DNA of 42,468 nucleotides from Candidatus Saccharimonadota bacterium (GTDB lineage: Bacteria; Patescibacteriota; Saccharimonadia; Saccharimonadales; UBA4665). The translations under genes and the position numbers were made by a program. Below, one piece after another: positions 7,200 through 16,149 of this stretch. The notes beneath the pieces were generated by a model. That model saw only the letters and a list, made by a program, of their open reading frames with translations, made no database searches and was not told the DNA's origin. The DNA lies in assembly GCA_029288425.1 (NCBI GenBank), contig JARIHD010000014.1:1-42468 (forward strand), given 5' to 3'. Position 1 is the stretch's first letter; each line of letters starts with the position of its first letter.

Positions 7200-8183
7200 A
7201 TGAGTATACCGGCACAGTTACCAAAACCGTTTTTTGTATTGGCCCCAATGGACGATGTGACCGATACCGTCTTTCGGCGCATCATTGCCGATTGTGCGGT
7301 GCCGGATCTATTTTTTACGGAATTTGTGAATGTGGATGGACTGCAGAGCCCCGGGCGTACGCGGCTGCTTAAAAAACTGCGGTTTACTGCCGGAGAAACA
7401 AGGTTGGTTGCCCAGCTTTGGGGTCTAAAACCTGAAAATTTTCAGAAAACTGCCGAACAGATTGCCGACGGTACTTTTGCGCGCGAATTCGGTCTGCCTG
7501 AAGGTGTGAATTTTGTGGGTATCGACCTGAACATGGGTTGTCCGGCCAAATCCGAAGTAAATAGTGGTGCCTGCGCGGCGCTCATTAAAAACCCCGAACT
7601 GGCGGTGCGGATTATCAAAGCCACACAGGCCGGAGCAGGGCATTTACCGGTTAGCGTCAAAACCCGCCTTGGATTTAATGAAGTGGACTTTTCTTGGCAT
7701 GAACTGCTTTTGCACCAGAACCTTAGCATGTTAACGGTGCATGGACGCACACGCAAAGAAATGAGCAAGGTGCCAGCGCGTTGGGAGGATATCAATTATG
7801 TACGCGAACTGCGTGACCGCATTGCACCACAAACCATTATCGTTGGTAATGGCGATGTCGAAAGTCGCGAGCAAGGTGAAGAGCTGGCTGCCCGGTACAA
7901 ACTTGACGGCATTATGGTCGGCCGCGGCGTATTCCATGATCCTTATGTTTTCGCCGCTAAAAGCCCTTGGCAGGACATAACCCGTGAAGAACGCATCGCG
8001 CTTTACGCTAAACACGTTAAGCTTTTTGCGGAGACCTGGACCGGCAAAGACCGGCCCGTCGTCACCCTCAATAAATTCTGCAAGATATATATCAACGGTT
8101 TTGACGGCGCCAAAGAGCTGCGCGAAAAACTGATGAATGCCGGTTCAGCTGCAGAACTGCTGGAGCTACTGCAGGCCGCATAG
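7200..8183 (+). CDS. dus: tRNA-dihydrouridine synthase
   Basis: The 327-aa flavoenzyme reduces specific uridines in the tRNA D-loop to dihydrouridine using FMN and NADPH. The sequence shows the N-terminal FMN-binding motif LAPMDDVTDTVFR, the catalytic-cysteine region NMGCPAKSEVNSGACAALIKNP, SVKTRLGF, the TVHGRTR motif, and VGNGDV followed by DGIMVGRG, all in the order expected of a Dus TIM barrel with a helical C-terminal tRNA-binding part. The product fits the DusB-like/COG0042 group; site specificity cannot be assigned. ATG 7200 is chosen over GTG 7194 because the TATAAT box ends at 7191, which points to a leaderless transcript. Confidence 0.92.
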   Translation: MSIPAQLPKPFFVLAPMDDVTDTVFRRIIADCAVPDLFFTEFVNVDGLQSPGRTRLLKKLRFTAGETRLVAQLWGLKPENFQKTAEQIADGTFAREFGLPEGVNFVGIDLNMGCPAKSEVNSGACAALIKNPELAVRIIKATQAGAGHLPVSVKTRLGFNEVDFSWHELLLHQNLSMLTVHGRTRKEMSKVPARWEDINYVRELRDRIAPQTIIVGNGDVESREQGEELAARYKLDGIMVGRGVFHDPYVFAAKSPWQDITREERIALYAKHVKLFAETWTGKDRPVVTLNKFCKIYINGFDGAKELREKLMNAGSAAELLELLQAA

Positions 8184-8209
8184 ACAGTATCCTCAACTAC
8201 CTCTATACT
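8181..8209 (+). promoter_or_regulatory. promoter of the ABC-2 transporter/EndoQ operon (leaderless)
   Basis: TAGACA (8181-8186), 17 bp, TATACT (8204-8209), then 7 nt to ATG 8217. The -35 overlaps the stop codon of dus. Confidence 0.7.
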
Positions 8210-8216
8210 GATCTGT

Positions 8217-9164
8217 ATGATTACAGCCAGCAATTTGCACAAATCTTACGGCAAAAAAGTGGCCGTCGACAATATTTCGTTCGAGGTCGAAACGGGGAAG
8301 GTGACCGGATTCCTGGGGCCGAACGGGGCGGGGAAGTCAACCACCATGCGCCTGATGCTCGGTTTGGACAACGGCCAGGGTAAAACGCTTTTTGATGGCA
8401 AGGAGTTGCATGCATATGGCCGGCCGTCTCAAGCGGTGGGTATTTTGCTGGAAGCTAAGGCTTTCCATCCAACACGGAGCGCCAAGGAACATCTGCATGT
8501 CTTGGCTGCGGCCGGTGGTATTCCGGACCGTCGTGTCAATGAGGTATTGGAGCTAGTTGGTCTGCAGGCGGTCGCCAAAAAGAGTCCGGGCAAGTTCTCG
8601 CTTGGTATGAGCCAACGGCTTGGCATAGCCGCCGCAATCCTAGGTGAGCCAAAATATCTTATATTAGACGAACCGGCCAACGGCTTGGACCCCGAAGGTA
8701 TCGCTTGGCTGCGACGCTTTTTGAAAGAGTACGCCAGCAAAGGCAATGCCGTATTTGTTTCCAGTCACCTACTTAGCGAAATGGCACTAATGGCCGACAA
8801 CATCGTAGTAATCGGCAAAGGAAAACTCATTGCGAGCACTTCGGTAGATGAACTGGTGGCCCACAATTCCAAGTCATCTTTGATAGTGCGCGTCGACAAT
8901 ATGGCCAGGCTTAAAAAAGCGCTGACCGCCAAAAAGATTGCCTTCGAATCCGCCGAAGAAGGACTGAAGGTGCGCGGCGTTAAAACCGACGAAGTAGGCA
9001 AGCTGGCCTTCGCCGAAGGCCTAACGGTGCTTGAACTAGCCCGTCATGACGCGTCGCTCGAAGACGCCTTCTTGGAAATTACCGCCAATTCCGAAGAATA
9101 TAAAACAGTAGCGGCGACTACTTCTGGCACTGGCACGGCCACGACCAAAAAGGGGAACGCATAA
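8217..9164 (+). CDS. ABC transporter ATP-binding protein (ABC-2 type exporter)
   Basis: The 315-aa protein has Walker A GPNGAGKST (residues 35-43), the signature region FSLGMSQRLGIAAAILGEP, Walker B YLILDEPANGLDPEG, and the H-loop VSSHLLSEM. A C-terminal regulatory region of about 90 aa follows, as in NatA, BcrA and CcmA-like exporters of the DRA family. It would energise the permease encoded immediately downstream; the TAA of this gene and the ATG of the permease overlap by one base, indicating translational coupling. The substrate is unknown; the family exports drugs, lantibiotics, sodium or lipids. Leaderless start: 7 nt separate the -10 from the ATG. Confidence 0.9.
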   Translation: MITASNLHKSYGKKVAVDNISFEVETGKVTGFLGPNGAGKSTTMRLMLGLDNGQGKTLFDGKELHAYGRPSQAVGILLEAKAFHPTRSAKEHLHVLAAAGGIPDRRVNEVLELVGLQAVAKKSPGKFSLGMSQRLGIAAAILGEPKYLILDEPANGLDPEGIAWLRRFLKEYASKGNAVFVSSHLLSEMALMADNIVVIGKGKLIASTSVDELVAHNSKSSLIVRVDNMARLKKALTAKKIAFESAEEGLKVRGVKTDEVGKLAFAEGLTVLELARHDASLEDAFLEITANSEEYKTVAATTSGTGTATTKKGNA

Positions 9165-9907
9165 TGCTCCGCGAATTAAAAGCCGAATTTCGAAAACTAC
9201 TGAGTATCCGCTCGAGCTACATTATCGCCGCTGTCGGGCTGGTTCTTACCGGATTTATCGCTTTAGTCGCCATGGGACTTCAGGCCGACGGAGACTTCGC
9301 ATCGACGGGTATGCAGCGTGCAGTTCTGGATATCGTACCGATCATGGCGACGTTTGTCGGATTGATATCTATTATGCTCATCGGTCATGAATACCGCTAC
9401 AACACGATTTACTACACCCTTACAGCTACCAATAACCGCCTTAAGGTTTTGGCCGCAAAGTTGCTGGCCACGGGATTATTCGGCGTACTGTTTGCGCTCA
9501 TCGCCATTGTATGGACGCTGGCTATGGTCAGTTTAGGCTTGAAATGGGGCGGCCATCATGTCGGGCCGCAGGAACTCGAAGTTGCCAGCTTGCTGTGGAA
9601 GAGCGTTGCATATATGGTAACGACCGCCTGGTTCGGTCTGCTGCTCGGATTTATATCGCGTAATATGACTTTTACGCTGGTTGTATTCTTTATGATTCCA
9701 GTAATCGAGCAATTTGCCATATTCCTGCTTAAACTGAATGCTAACTATTTTCCGATAGCTTCTCAAAACAATATCCTGTCAATGGGTCCGAACCTGTCAC
9801 ATGACGGAGCATTTACGGCATTGGCATCACTTGGTGTATTCGGGTTGTATCTAATTGCGCTGCTCATCGCATCTGTATTCTTGTTTGTAAAACGTGACGC
9901 CAATTAG
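9164..9907 (+). CDS. ABC-2 type permease
   Basis: The 247-aa protein has a short basic N-terminus and about six hydrophobic segments (for example YIIAAVGLVLTGFIALVAMG, VLFALIAIVWTLAMVSLG, FTLVVFFMIPVIEQFAIFLL and FGLYLIALLIASVFLFV), the normal topology of ABC-2 permeases. It pairs with the preceding ATPase, and a homodimer with two ATPases is the expected assembly. AGGGGAA about 8 nt upstream and the one-base overlap with the ATPase stop codon define its start. It contains the YRYNTIYYTL segment seen in many ABC-2 permeases just after the second helix. The substrate is not predictable. Confidence 0.85.
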   Translation: MLRELKAEFRKLLSIRSSYIIAAVGLVLTGFIALVAMGLQADGDFASTGMQRAVLDIVPIMATFVGLISIMLIGHEYRYNTIYYTLTATNNRLKVLAAKLLATGLFGVLFALIAIVWTLAMVSLGLKWGGHHVGPQELEVASLLWKSVAYMVTTAWFGLLLGFISRNMTFTLVVFFMIPVIEQFAIFLLKLNANYFPIASQNNILSMGPNLSHDGAFTALASLGVFGLYLIALLIASVFLFVKRDAN

Positions 9908-9930
9908 CCGGTTATTTGGAGGGCTCATAC

Positions 9931-11214
9931 GTGGAGCACATTGTTGACCTGCACACGCACTCACATTATTCACGGGCGACCAGTAAGGACAGTACGCTCG
10001 AAGGTCTATATAGATGGGGCAAAATAAAAGGTATTAATATTATTGGTACCGGTGATTTTACGCATCCGCAGTGGTTTTTGGAATTGCGCGAAAAGCTGGA
10101 GCTTGTCGAAGGTGGCCTCTATAAATTGAAAGATGATCTGGCCGCTCCTATCAATGCGCAGTTACCGTCGAGCGTCCGTGACCGTACTATTCGTTTTATC
10201 CCAACGGTTGAAATCGCCACTATTTATAAGAAAGGCGATAAAGTGCGTAAGTTGCATCAGCTAATAGTGATGCCTGACCTTGCCAGCGTGGCAGCTCTGA
10301 ACGAACGGTTGGAGCGTATTGGTAATCTAAAAGCCGATGGTCGACCTATTTTGGGTCTTGATTCCAAAGAGCTGCTGCGGCATACACTTGAAGTTAACCC
10401 AGACGCATTGTATATTCCGGCGCATATCTGGACGCCCTGGTTCGGACTTTTTGGCTCAAAGTCCGGTTTTGATTCGATCCGGGAAGCATATGACGAACTG
10501 ACGCCGCATGTGCGGGCGATTGAAACAGGGTTGTCATCTGACCCAGCCATGAACGCACGGGTGAGCGGGCTGGAGGGAATTGCTATCACGTCGCATTCTG
10601 ACGCACATTCACCCATAAAACTGGGGCGGGAGGCGACGGTACTGCACGGCGACGCATCCTGGCAGGACCTCCGCGGTGCGCTTACGACGAACGACGAACG
10701 CCTGGCGGGGACGATCGAATTTTTCCCCGAAGAGGGCAAATACCATGCGGACGGGCACCGGGTGTGTAATGTGCGGTTTACGCCCGCCCAGACGCGTGCG
10801 GCCTCGGGCATGTGCCCGGAGTGCGGCAAGCCATTAGTGGTGGGTGTTAACTACCGCGTCGAAGAATTAGCCGACCGTGCCCTGCCCCGAACAATTTCCA
10901 AACAGGTCGAATACATCGTGCCCCTAACAGAGGTTTTGGCCGAGCTACGAGGGGTCAAGTCGGCGGCCGGAAAGGTCCTGCTCGCCGACTACCACAATTT
11001 AGTTGCGGCTTTTGGCAGCGAGTTTGACATTTTACGAACAGTGCCAGTGGAGGCGATCCATAGCCATTCACCGCTCATTGGACTGGCCATAGACCGAATC
11101 CGGAACAATCTGGTGCACCGCGAATCGGGTTACGATGGCGTATTTGGAACGATACGAGTATTTAAAGATGCACAGGAGCGCGCTGAAAAAACGGCGCAGT
11201 TATCGCTATTATGA
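9931..11214 (+). CDS. endonuclease Q-type PHP-domain DNA repair nuclease
   Basis: The 427-aa protein has an N-terminal PHP metal-binding motif DLHTHSHYS (residues 6-14), more PHP-type metal ligands (GTGDFTHP, PAHIW and SHSDAHSP at about 221-228), and a cysteine cluster C279, C295-PEC298 that looks like the small zinc-binding element of EndoQ, followed by the family motif YRVEELADR. EndoQ cleaves DNA 5' to uracil, hypoxanthine and abasic sites in archaea and some bacteria, so this is probably a deaminated-base repair nuclease. The GTG start at 9931 is supported by GGAGGG at 9918-9923 with 7-nt spacing; the upstream TTG at 9916 would put the Shine-Dalgarno inside the gene. It overlaps the helicase gene by 4 bp (ATGA). 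Confidence 0.85.
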   Translation: MEHIVDLHTHSHYSRATSKDSTLEGLYRWGKIKGINIIGTGDFTHPQWFLELREKLELVEGGLYKLKDDLAAPINAQLPSSVRDRTIRFIPTVEIATIYKKGDKVRKLHQLIVMPDLASVAALNERLERIGNLKADGRPILGLDSKELLRHTLEVNPDALYIPAHIWTPWFGLFGSKSGFDSIREAYDELTPHVRAIETGLSSDPAMNARVSGLEGIAITSHSDAHSPIKLGREATVLHGDASWQDLRGALTTNDERLAGTIEFFPEEGKYHADGHRVCNVRFTPAQTRAASGMCPECGKPLVVGVNYRVEELADRALPRTISKQVEYIVPLTEVLAELRGVKSAAGKVLLADYHNLVAAFGSEFDILRTVPVEAIHSHSPLIGLAIDRIRNNLVHRESGYDGVFGTIRVFKDAQERAEKTAQLSLL

Positions 11215-12947
11215 GTGAACAGTACAATGCCCAACAGTTATTGGCTGTCCAGGCCGGCGATGGTCCAGTTGCTATTGTGGCCGGTCCGGGAACGGGCAAA
11301 ACGAGGACACTTACGGCCAGGATTGCGTACCTGGTCCACGAGCGCGGCGTGCCGGCGAAGGAAATTTTAGCCCTCACCTTCACCAACAAGGCCGCACGGG
11401 AAATGCAGGAACGTATCGGCGGCGAGCTGGCCGGGGAGCAAGTGCCGTTCATTGCCACCTTTCATGCGCTGGCAAATAAAATATGCCCGATGCCTGAAGA
11501 TATGACACTTGTAACAGAGATCGAACGCGCTGCAATTATAGAAGTTATTCGCGCCGAAACGGGCACGAAACTAAAAGCCCGCGACATTGGACTACTTATT
11601 TCGCGCGCTAAAAATCTACCGCACATGTCGAGCGATGCTGAAACCGTAAAGCTCGTGGAGGCGTTCAATACCATGCTGCAAAAACAACATGCTTATGACT
11701 ACGATGACCTGCTGCACCGCCTCTATAATTTGCTTGACGACGCAGCGTTTCGTAAAAAACTGCCGTTCACACACATTTTGATTGATGAGTTTCAGGACAC
11801 TAATGAACTACAATACGAAATCATCAAGCGCCTGAATACCACCGATAATTTGTTTGTGATCGGCGATCCCCTGCAATCTATCTACGGTTTCCGCGGCGCG
11901 AGTTCGCATATTTTTGACCAGTTCGCAGCGGATTTTCCCGGGCTAAAACGCATAACGCTCGGTACTAATTACCGGTCTGCACCCGAAATCGTGCAGACGG
12001 CAAATCATATTTTTCCAAACGGAGCGCAGCTGCGTGCGCATCGCAGCCAGCCGGGCATCGTGCGTGCGGTTGAATGCCTGAATGAGCATGGAGAGGCCGA
12101 TTGGATCTTGGCCTCGATTGAACAGCAGGTCGGCGGCCGCGACATGGACGGCGGTAGTCGGCATCACGCGCAGGCCGAAAGGCGCACCTTTACCGATTTT
12201 GCCGTACTCACCCGTACACACGCCGCGGTTCGCAGCACCCAGCACGCGCTCCAAAAGTCGGGCATTCCATTTCAAGTTGTGGGCGAAGGGTCGCCATATG
12301 AGCAGCCACACGCCACGCTCATTATCCAGGCGTTCGGTTATTTGGCCGGGCTTATGGAGCCACCGGTCATAAAAAATCTGACGGCTGCCCAGGTAAAAAC
12401 ATTGCTCAAGCCATTAAAATCTCAATCGTACAGTGCGCCTTTGACCGTATTGGCGGCGAAGATTCTGCAAGCATTGGGCATGGCCGACCACGAACCGGCG
12501 CGGGAATTTACCAATACGCTCGTGCACTATGATCACCTAAAACCGGACGCATACGTAGCACATATCCAAAAAATAGCCGAACAGGAATATTATGACCCTG
12601 CTGCGGGCGCAGTTACGCTTTTGACAATCCATGCCTCTAAAGGTCTGGAGTTTCCGGTTATCTTTTTGGCTGCTGCCGAGGAGGGTATATTGCCGCTTGC
12701 CAGGCACGGACAGATTGCCGATCTCGAAGAGGAAAAGCGGTTATTTTATGTTGCCGTTACCCGCGCCCGCGACGAATTGTATATGCTGCACGCCAGAAAG
12801 CGCCGAGGCCAGCCGGCCGAAATGTCACAGTTTGTGCGGGATTTGCCAGCAAGCACCGTACCTAAAACGACTGACCCCAATATTCCCGCTCAACTAAGTC
12901 GCATCCAGCGCAGCGCCCAAAAACGAGCCCAATCACGTCTGTTCTAG
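11211..12947 (+). CDS. UvrD/Rep-family superfamily 1 helicase
   Basis: The 578-aa protein carries the SF1A motifs in order: motif I GPGTGKT (25-31), motif Ia ALTFTNKAAREM, motif II DEFQDTN (192-198), motif III GDPLQSIYGFRGA, motif IV TNYRS, motif V LLTIHASKGLEF, and motif VI EEEKRLFYVAVTRA. It is a 3'-5' DNA helicase by family. It is shorter than UvrD or PcrA (about 720 aa), mainly because the accessory 1B/2B domains are reduced and there is no long C-terminal tail. The 4-bp overlap with the EndoQ gene argues that the two proteins act together, with the helicase likely unwinding from the EndoQ nick. Confidence 0.9.
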   Translation: MSEQYNAQQLLAVQAGDGPVAIVAGPGTGKTRTLTARIAYLVHERGVPAKEILALTFTNKAAREMQERIGGELAGEQVPFIATFHALANKICPMPEDMTLVTEIERAAIIEVIRAETGTKLKARDIGLLISRAKNLPHMSSDAETVKLVEAFNTMLQKQHAYDYDDLLHRLYNLLDDAAFRKKLPFTHILIDEFQDTNELQYEIIKRLNTTDNLFVIGDPLQSIYGFRGASSHIFDQFAADFPGLKRITLGTNYRSAPEIVQTANHIFPNGAQLRAHRSQPGIVRAVECLNEHGEADWILASIEQQVGGRDMDGGSRHHAQAERRTFTDFAVLTRTHAAVRSTQHALQKSGIPFQVVGEGSPYEQPHATLIIQAFGYLAGLMEPPVIKNLTAAQVKTLLKPLKSQSYSAPLTVLAAKILQALGMADHEPAREFTNTLVHYDHLKPDAYVAHIQKIAEQEYYDPAAGAVTLLTIHASKGLEFPVIFLAAAEEGILPLARHGQIADLEEEKRLFYVAVTRARDELYMLHARKRRGQPAEMSQFVRDLPASTVPKTTDPNIPAQLSRIQRSAQKRAQSRLF

Positions 12948-12982
12948 GATGCTGTAAAAAACGCAACCTATGATAATCTGTT

Positions 12983-14209
12983 ATGATGAATAGCAAGAGG
13001 TCAAAAGATGTGCTGAAAAATGTTTACAAACTATATGCGCTGAACCTACTCGTCGGGATTGTTTTTTGGTATCCAATAGAGAAATTGTTTTTGACTGATA
13101 TTGGCGCCGGCCCACTTGGCATTAGCATCAATGCACTTATTTTTCTGGTTACACTCATTATTTTCGATGTGCCATCGGGGGTTTTGGCCGATAAATGGAA
13201 ACGCAAATATACACTGCTGCTCGCCCTGGTCTGTTTTATCGCGGCATGTCTTATGGGCGGTGCCAGCCATACTTGGCTGCAATATCTGCCTATGAACATT
13301 TTGCTTGGCGGTTTTGTAGTGCTGACAAGCGGCACCTTTCAGGCCATGATGTACGATAGCCTGCGCGACATCGATCTCGAGCACGAATATGACAAACACC
13401 AAGGTCGGTCGTACGCTTTATTTTTGACTGGGCTGGGGCTCAGCTCGCTCGCTGGTGGTTACCTTGCTGATTGGTTTAGTATGCCGGCGACGTATTTTTT
13501 GACAGCGGCCGTGATGGTGCCAGCAGTTATTGTGGCGCTGAGCCTGGTTGAACCGAAATCGCATAAGCAGGTATCTGATCGGAAGCTCAAAGAGCACATT
13601 CGATTTAGTGTGCGGCAATTGCTGGCGAGCCGATTGCTTTTGCAGCTCGCACTGCTACTGACTGCTGCCGGTATTTTGCGCGGCGCATACAATGAATATT
13701 CAGGTTTGCTGTACATCGCATTGGGATTTTCAGTCATACCAATGGGTTACGCTAACGCTGCAAAATGGTTGATTGGCTCGCTCGGACAACTGGTTGCGCC
13801 AAAGATCGGCCACCACGCGCTTGCTCTTGTGCCCGCATTTTTCATCACATTCCTGGCGTTTAGTTTACTACGAACGCGGTGGACGCTGGTATTCTTTTTT
13901 ATGGCCGGATTTTTATATTCGGTGATTGCCAACCAGACCGAAGCCGCTATCCAAGACCATACGCCTAGCGAAGTTCGTGCTACCACACTGTCGGTACTTA
14001 GCTTTGCAAGTAATGTGCTGCTCGTTCCGCTGGGTTTGCTCTTTGGGTGGATTGCCGAACGAACCGATGTCTTTAGCGCGTATCTTATGATTGCTTCTCT
14101 CGGCATCATATATTTGGCCATTTGGTTTGCGCGAGGCAGGCACGTCTTTAAGATGCTGCCTCCGGTGAAGTCCCAGCCTCGGCCGACCATTGAAGAAGAA
14201 TTGAAATAG
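12983..14209 (+). CDS. major facilitator superfamily transporter
   Basis: The protein is 408 aa with about 12 membrane helices and MFS hallmarks: the loop 2-3 motif FDVPSGVLADKWKRKYTLL (a version of motif A, G-x-LaDr-x-grkxxL) and a central cytoplasmic loop (PKSHKQVSDRKLKEHIRFS) between the two halves. It is probably a drug or small-molecule exporter driven by protons; the substrate cannot be told. Two adjacent ATGs exist (12983 and 12986). The -10-like TATGATAAT ends at 12977, and 12986 would give the usual 8-nt gap of leaderless genes here, so the true product may lack one methionine. It converges with the permease gene ending at 14215, only 5 bp away. Confidence 0.88.
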   Translation: MMNSKRSKDVLKNVYKLYALNLLVGIVFWYPIEKLFLTDIGAGPLGISINALIFLVTLIIFDVPSGVLADKWKRKYTLLLALVCFIAACLMGGASHTWLQYLPMNILLGGFVVLTSGTFQAMMYDSLRDIDLEHEYDKHQGRSYALFLTGLGLSSLAGGYLADWFSMPATYFLTAAVMVPAVIVALSLVEPKSHKQVSDRKLKEHIRFSVRQLLASRLLLQLALLLTAAGILRGAYNEYSGLLYIALGFSVIPMGYANAAKWLIGSLGQLVAPKIGHHALALVPAFFITFLAFSLLRTRWTLVFFFMAGFLYSVIANQTEAAIQDHTPSEVRATTLSVLSFASNVLLVPLGLLFGWIAERTDVFSAYLMIASLGIIYLAIWFARGRHVFKMLPPVKSQPRPTIEEELK

Positions 14210-14214
14210 TTTTT

Positions 14215-16149
14215 CTAGGTATCGTCGCGCATGTCGCGGATTGGGTTGCGGCGGACGTTGCGCAGCAGCGGAATACTGATGCTAATGAGGCTGACGCCAA
14301 GGGACAGGCCAACAAGTAGTAAGATGTCCGGTACATACAGCTGGAAGAGCGAGAAGGTGCGGCTCAGGTCTTGCGCGTTGTATGCCACAAGCGCTTGGAC
14401 GGTTAGCCCATCGGCGTAGCGATCTTGAGCGACCAAAGCTGCAATTACTCCGCCCAAAACGGCGAACCCGCTAATAAGCAACGATACGATGAAGGTATAC
14501 AGGATGTAAATCTGGGCGATATCCATGCGCTTTGCGCCGATGGCGCGGAAGACGGCGGTTTCGCGGCGGCTGTCGGCAATCATGCGTCCCACCGTGCCCA
14601 TCATGATAATCGAACCGATGGCGGCAACCACGAGCGCGGCGATGGTAAAGAATTTGCTAAATTGTTTTTTTGCGGCGTCAAGCGCAAGGCTATTGCTTCC
14701 AAAGGCGTTCAACGAATAAAGTTGTTCTTTTTCTCTACATTCCTTGAACGGATCTTTTTGGACCTCTGGGTTCATGTAGTTGGGCTGACAGCTCTTTTCG
14801 TCGATGAATTTTTTGGCCTGGGCCGAGGTGTGGAATTCGGCGTATTGCGTGGGGATCTGGCCGCTGCCAATCGTGTTGTTTGTGTCGAAGTAAGAAGCGA
14901 TAATGGGATTTTTGACGCTTTCTTCGAGAGGGGTAAACCAGCCTGTGCCGATCGATGATCCGACCGTCGAGCCGATAATCTGGCCGATACCAATAGCGGA
15001 TTGGAACTCATAATCAGGAGTCAATCCGACGATCCGGAAAGAAATGGCCGATTGTGATGGTGCCTGCTGACCGAACATTTGATCGAATTGCTCTTGTTTG
15101 GCATCACGCTTTTTTTGGTCGGCGCTGCGCACGTCACGGATGACCGGCGCGGCCGTGCAGGGTTCTTTGGGGAGACCGTAAATCAGGTCGGGCTTAACGT
15201 AGTCTTTGTTCTTTTTATTGCGCTCGATTTCTTGCTGCGTGCTGATGGCGTTGCTAATAAGGGCTGACGATGCCGCATTACGGTGGCATACGTTAAACCG
15301 TACATCAGTTGCCTTTTGGCGCAGTTCTTTGGTACGGGCTAGTTTATCGGCTGAGCTGGCGGTTCCAGGCAGCGCTTTTAGATTGAGTAGTTCTTCGGCG
15401 GCCGACACCGGGATGATGACGGGGATGCTGCCATCATTGCCTGACTTCAAACTTTGACCCTTGATGGCAAATGGCTGTAACAGGTCGGCGCTCATGAGTG
15501 ACCACGATCCCAGGAAGGAGTCGACGCCGCGCGGCGGACCATACTGTTGTTTCGTATTGTTATTGGCAAGGTCATAAGATTCCTTACCGTCCTTGAGCAC
15601 CTGCATGGACCCTTCACGCGTGTACGGAGCGTAACGGCTTGAGTAGGTGGCAAAGGCACCATAGGGTTCGGCGAGCTTTTTAAAGTCTTCGCTGCTGCGC
15701 GGCGGATTTTTTTGGAGGTATTCGGCGATCGCCTGCTTTCCTGCGGATGTTTCGCCATTCACCGACTGCTCCTTGCCATTCGGGGTATCGTACTCATTGA
15801 TGACGGGTGGTTCGCTTTGCTCGCTGTACTCAATGTTAAGCTTTTTGGCCTCGGCTTTTTTGCGGGCGATCAAGTCTTTTTGGATTTCGCGGGCGCGATT
15901 AAGAATCTCTGGCTTTGCAAACAGGTTTTCGCTGCTCGCACTCGTGTCGTAGCCGGTTACGACAAAACGTTTACCGAGACCTTCTTCGCCGAATGATTTA
16001 ATGCTGGCGAATGCACCGCGGAAAATGAGCGATCCAGCGATGAGAGCCGTAAAGAGCAAGCCTGAAACAACAACGGTAATAATGAGGCGGATTTTGCGTG
16101 TGCGCAGTTTGGTGAGTGAAAGAGTGAGCGTGTCGCGGATAGTAATCAT
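14215..16149 (-). CDS. MacB/FtsX-like ABC transporter permease
   Basis: The protein is 644 aa. One TM helix near residues 20-42 (LIITVVVSGLLFTALIAGSLIF) is followed by a large extracytoplasmic domain of about 430 aa and then three C-terminal TM helices, including the typical FtsX signature region MIADSRRETAVFRAIGAKRMDI. This is the topology of the type VII ABC permease (MacB/LolCE/FtsX) superfamily, which works by mechanotransmission rather than substrate passage through the membrane. The ATG overlaps the stop of the partner ATPase by 4 bp. In a Gram-positive-like envelope it probably handles peptides or lipoproteins or controls cell-wall enzymes; the substrate is unknown. The extracellular domain is unusually large. 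Confidence 0.88.
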   Translation of the reverse strand: MITIRDTLTLSLTKLRTRKIRLIITVVVSGLLFTALIAGSLIFRGAFASIKSFGEEGLGKRFVVTGYDTSASSENLFAKPEILNRAREIQKDLIARKKAEAKKLNIEYSEQSEPPVINEYDTPNGKEQSVNGETSAGKQAIAEYLQKNPPRSSEDFKKLAEPYGAFATYSSRYAPYTREGSMQVLKDGKESYDLANNNTKQQYGPPRGVDSFLGSWSLMSADLLQPFAIKGQSLKSGNDGSIPVIIPVSAAEELLNLKALPGTASSADKLARTKELRQKATDVRFNVCHRNAASSALISNAISTQQEIERNKKNKDYVKPDLIYGLPKEPCTAAPVIRDVRSADQKKRDAKQEQFDQMFGQQAPSQSAISFRIVGLTPDYEFQSAIGIGQIIGSTVGSSIGTGWFTPLEESVKNPIIASYFDTNNTIGSGQIPTQYAEFHTSAQAKKFIDEKSCQPNYMNPEVQKDPFKECREKEQLYSLNAFGSNSLALDAAKKQFSKFFTIAALVVAAIGSIIMMGTVGRMIADSRRETAVFRAIGAKRMDIAQIYILYTFIVSLLISGFAVLGGVIAALVAQDRYADGLTVQALVAYNAQDLSRTFSLFQLYVPDILLLVGLSLGVSLISISIPLLRNVRRNPIRDMRDDT

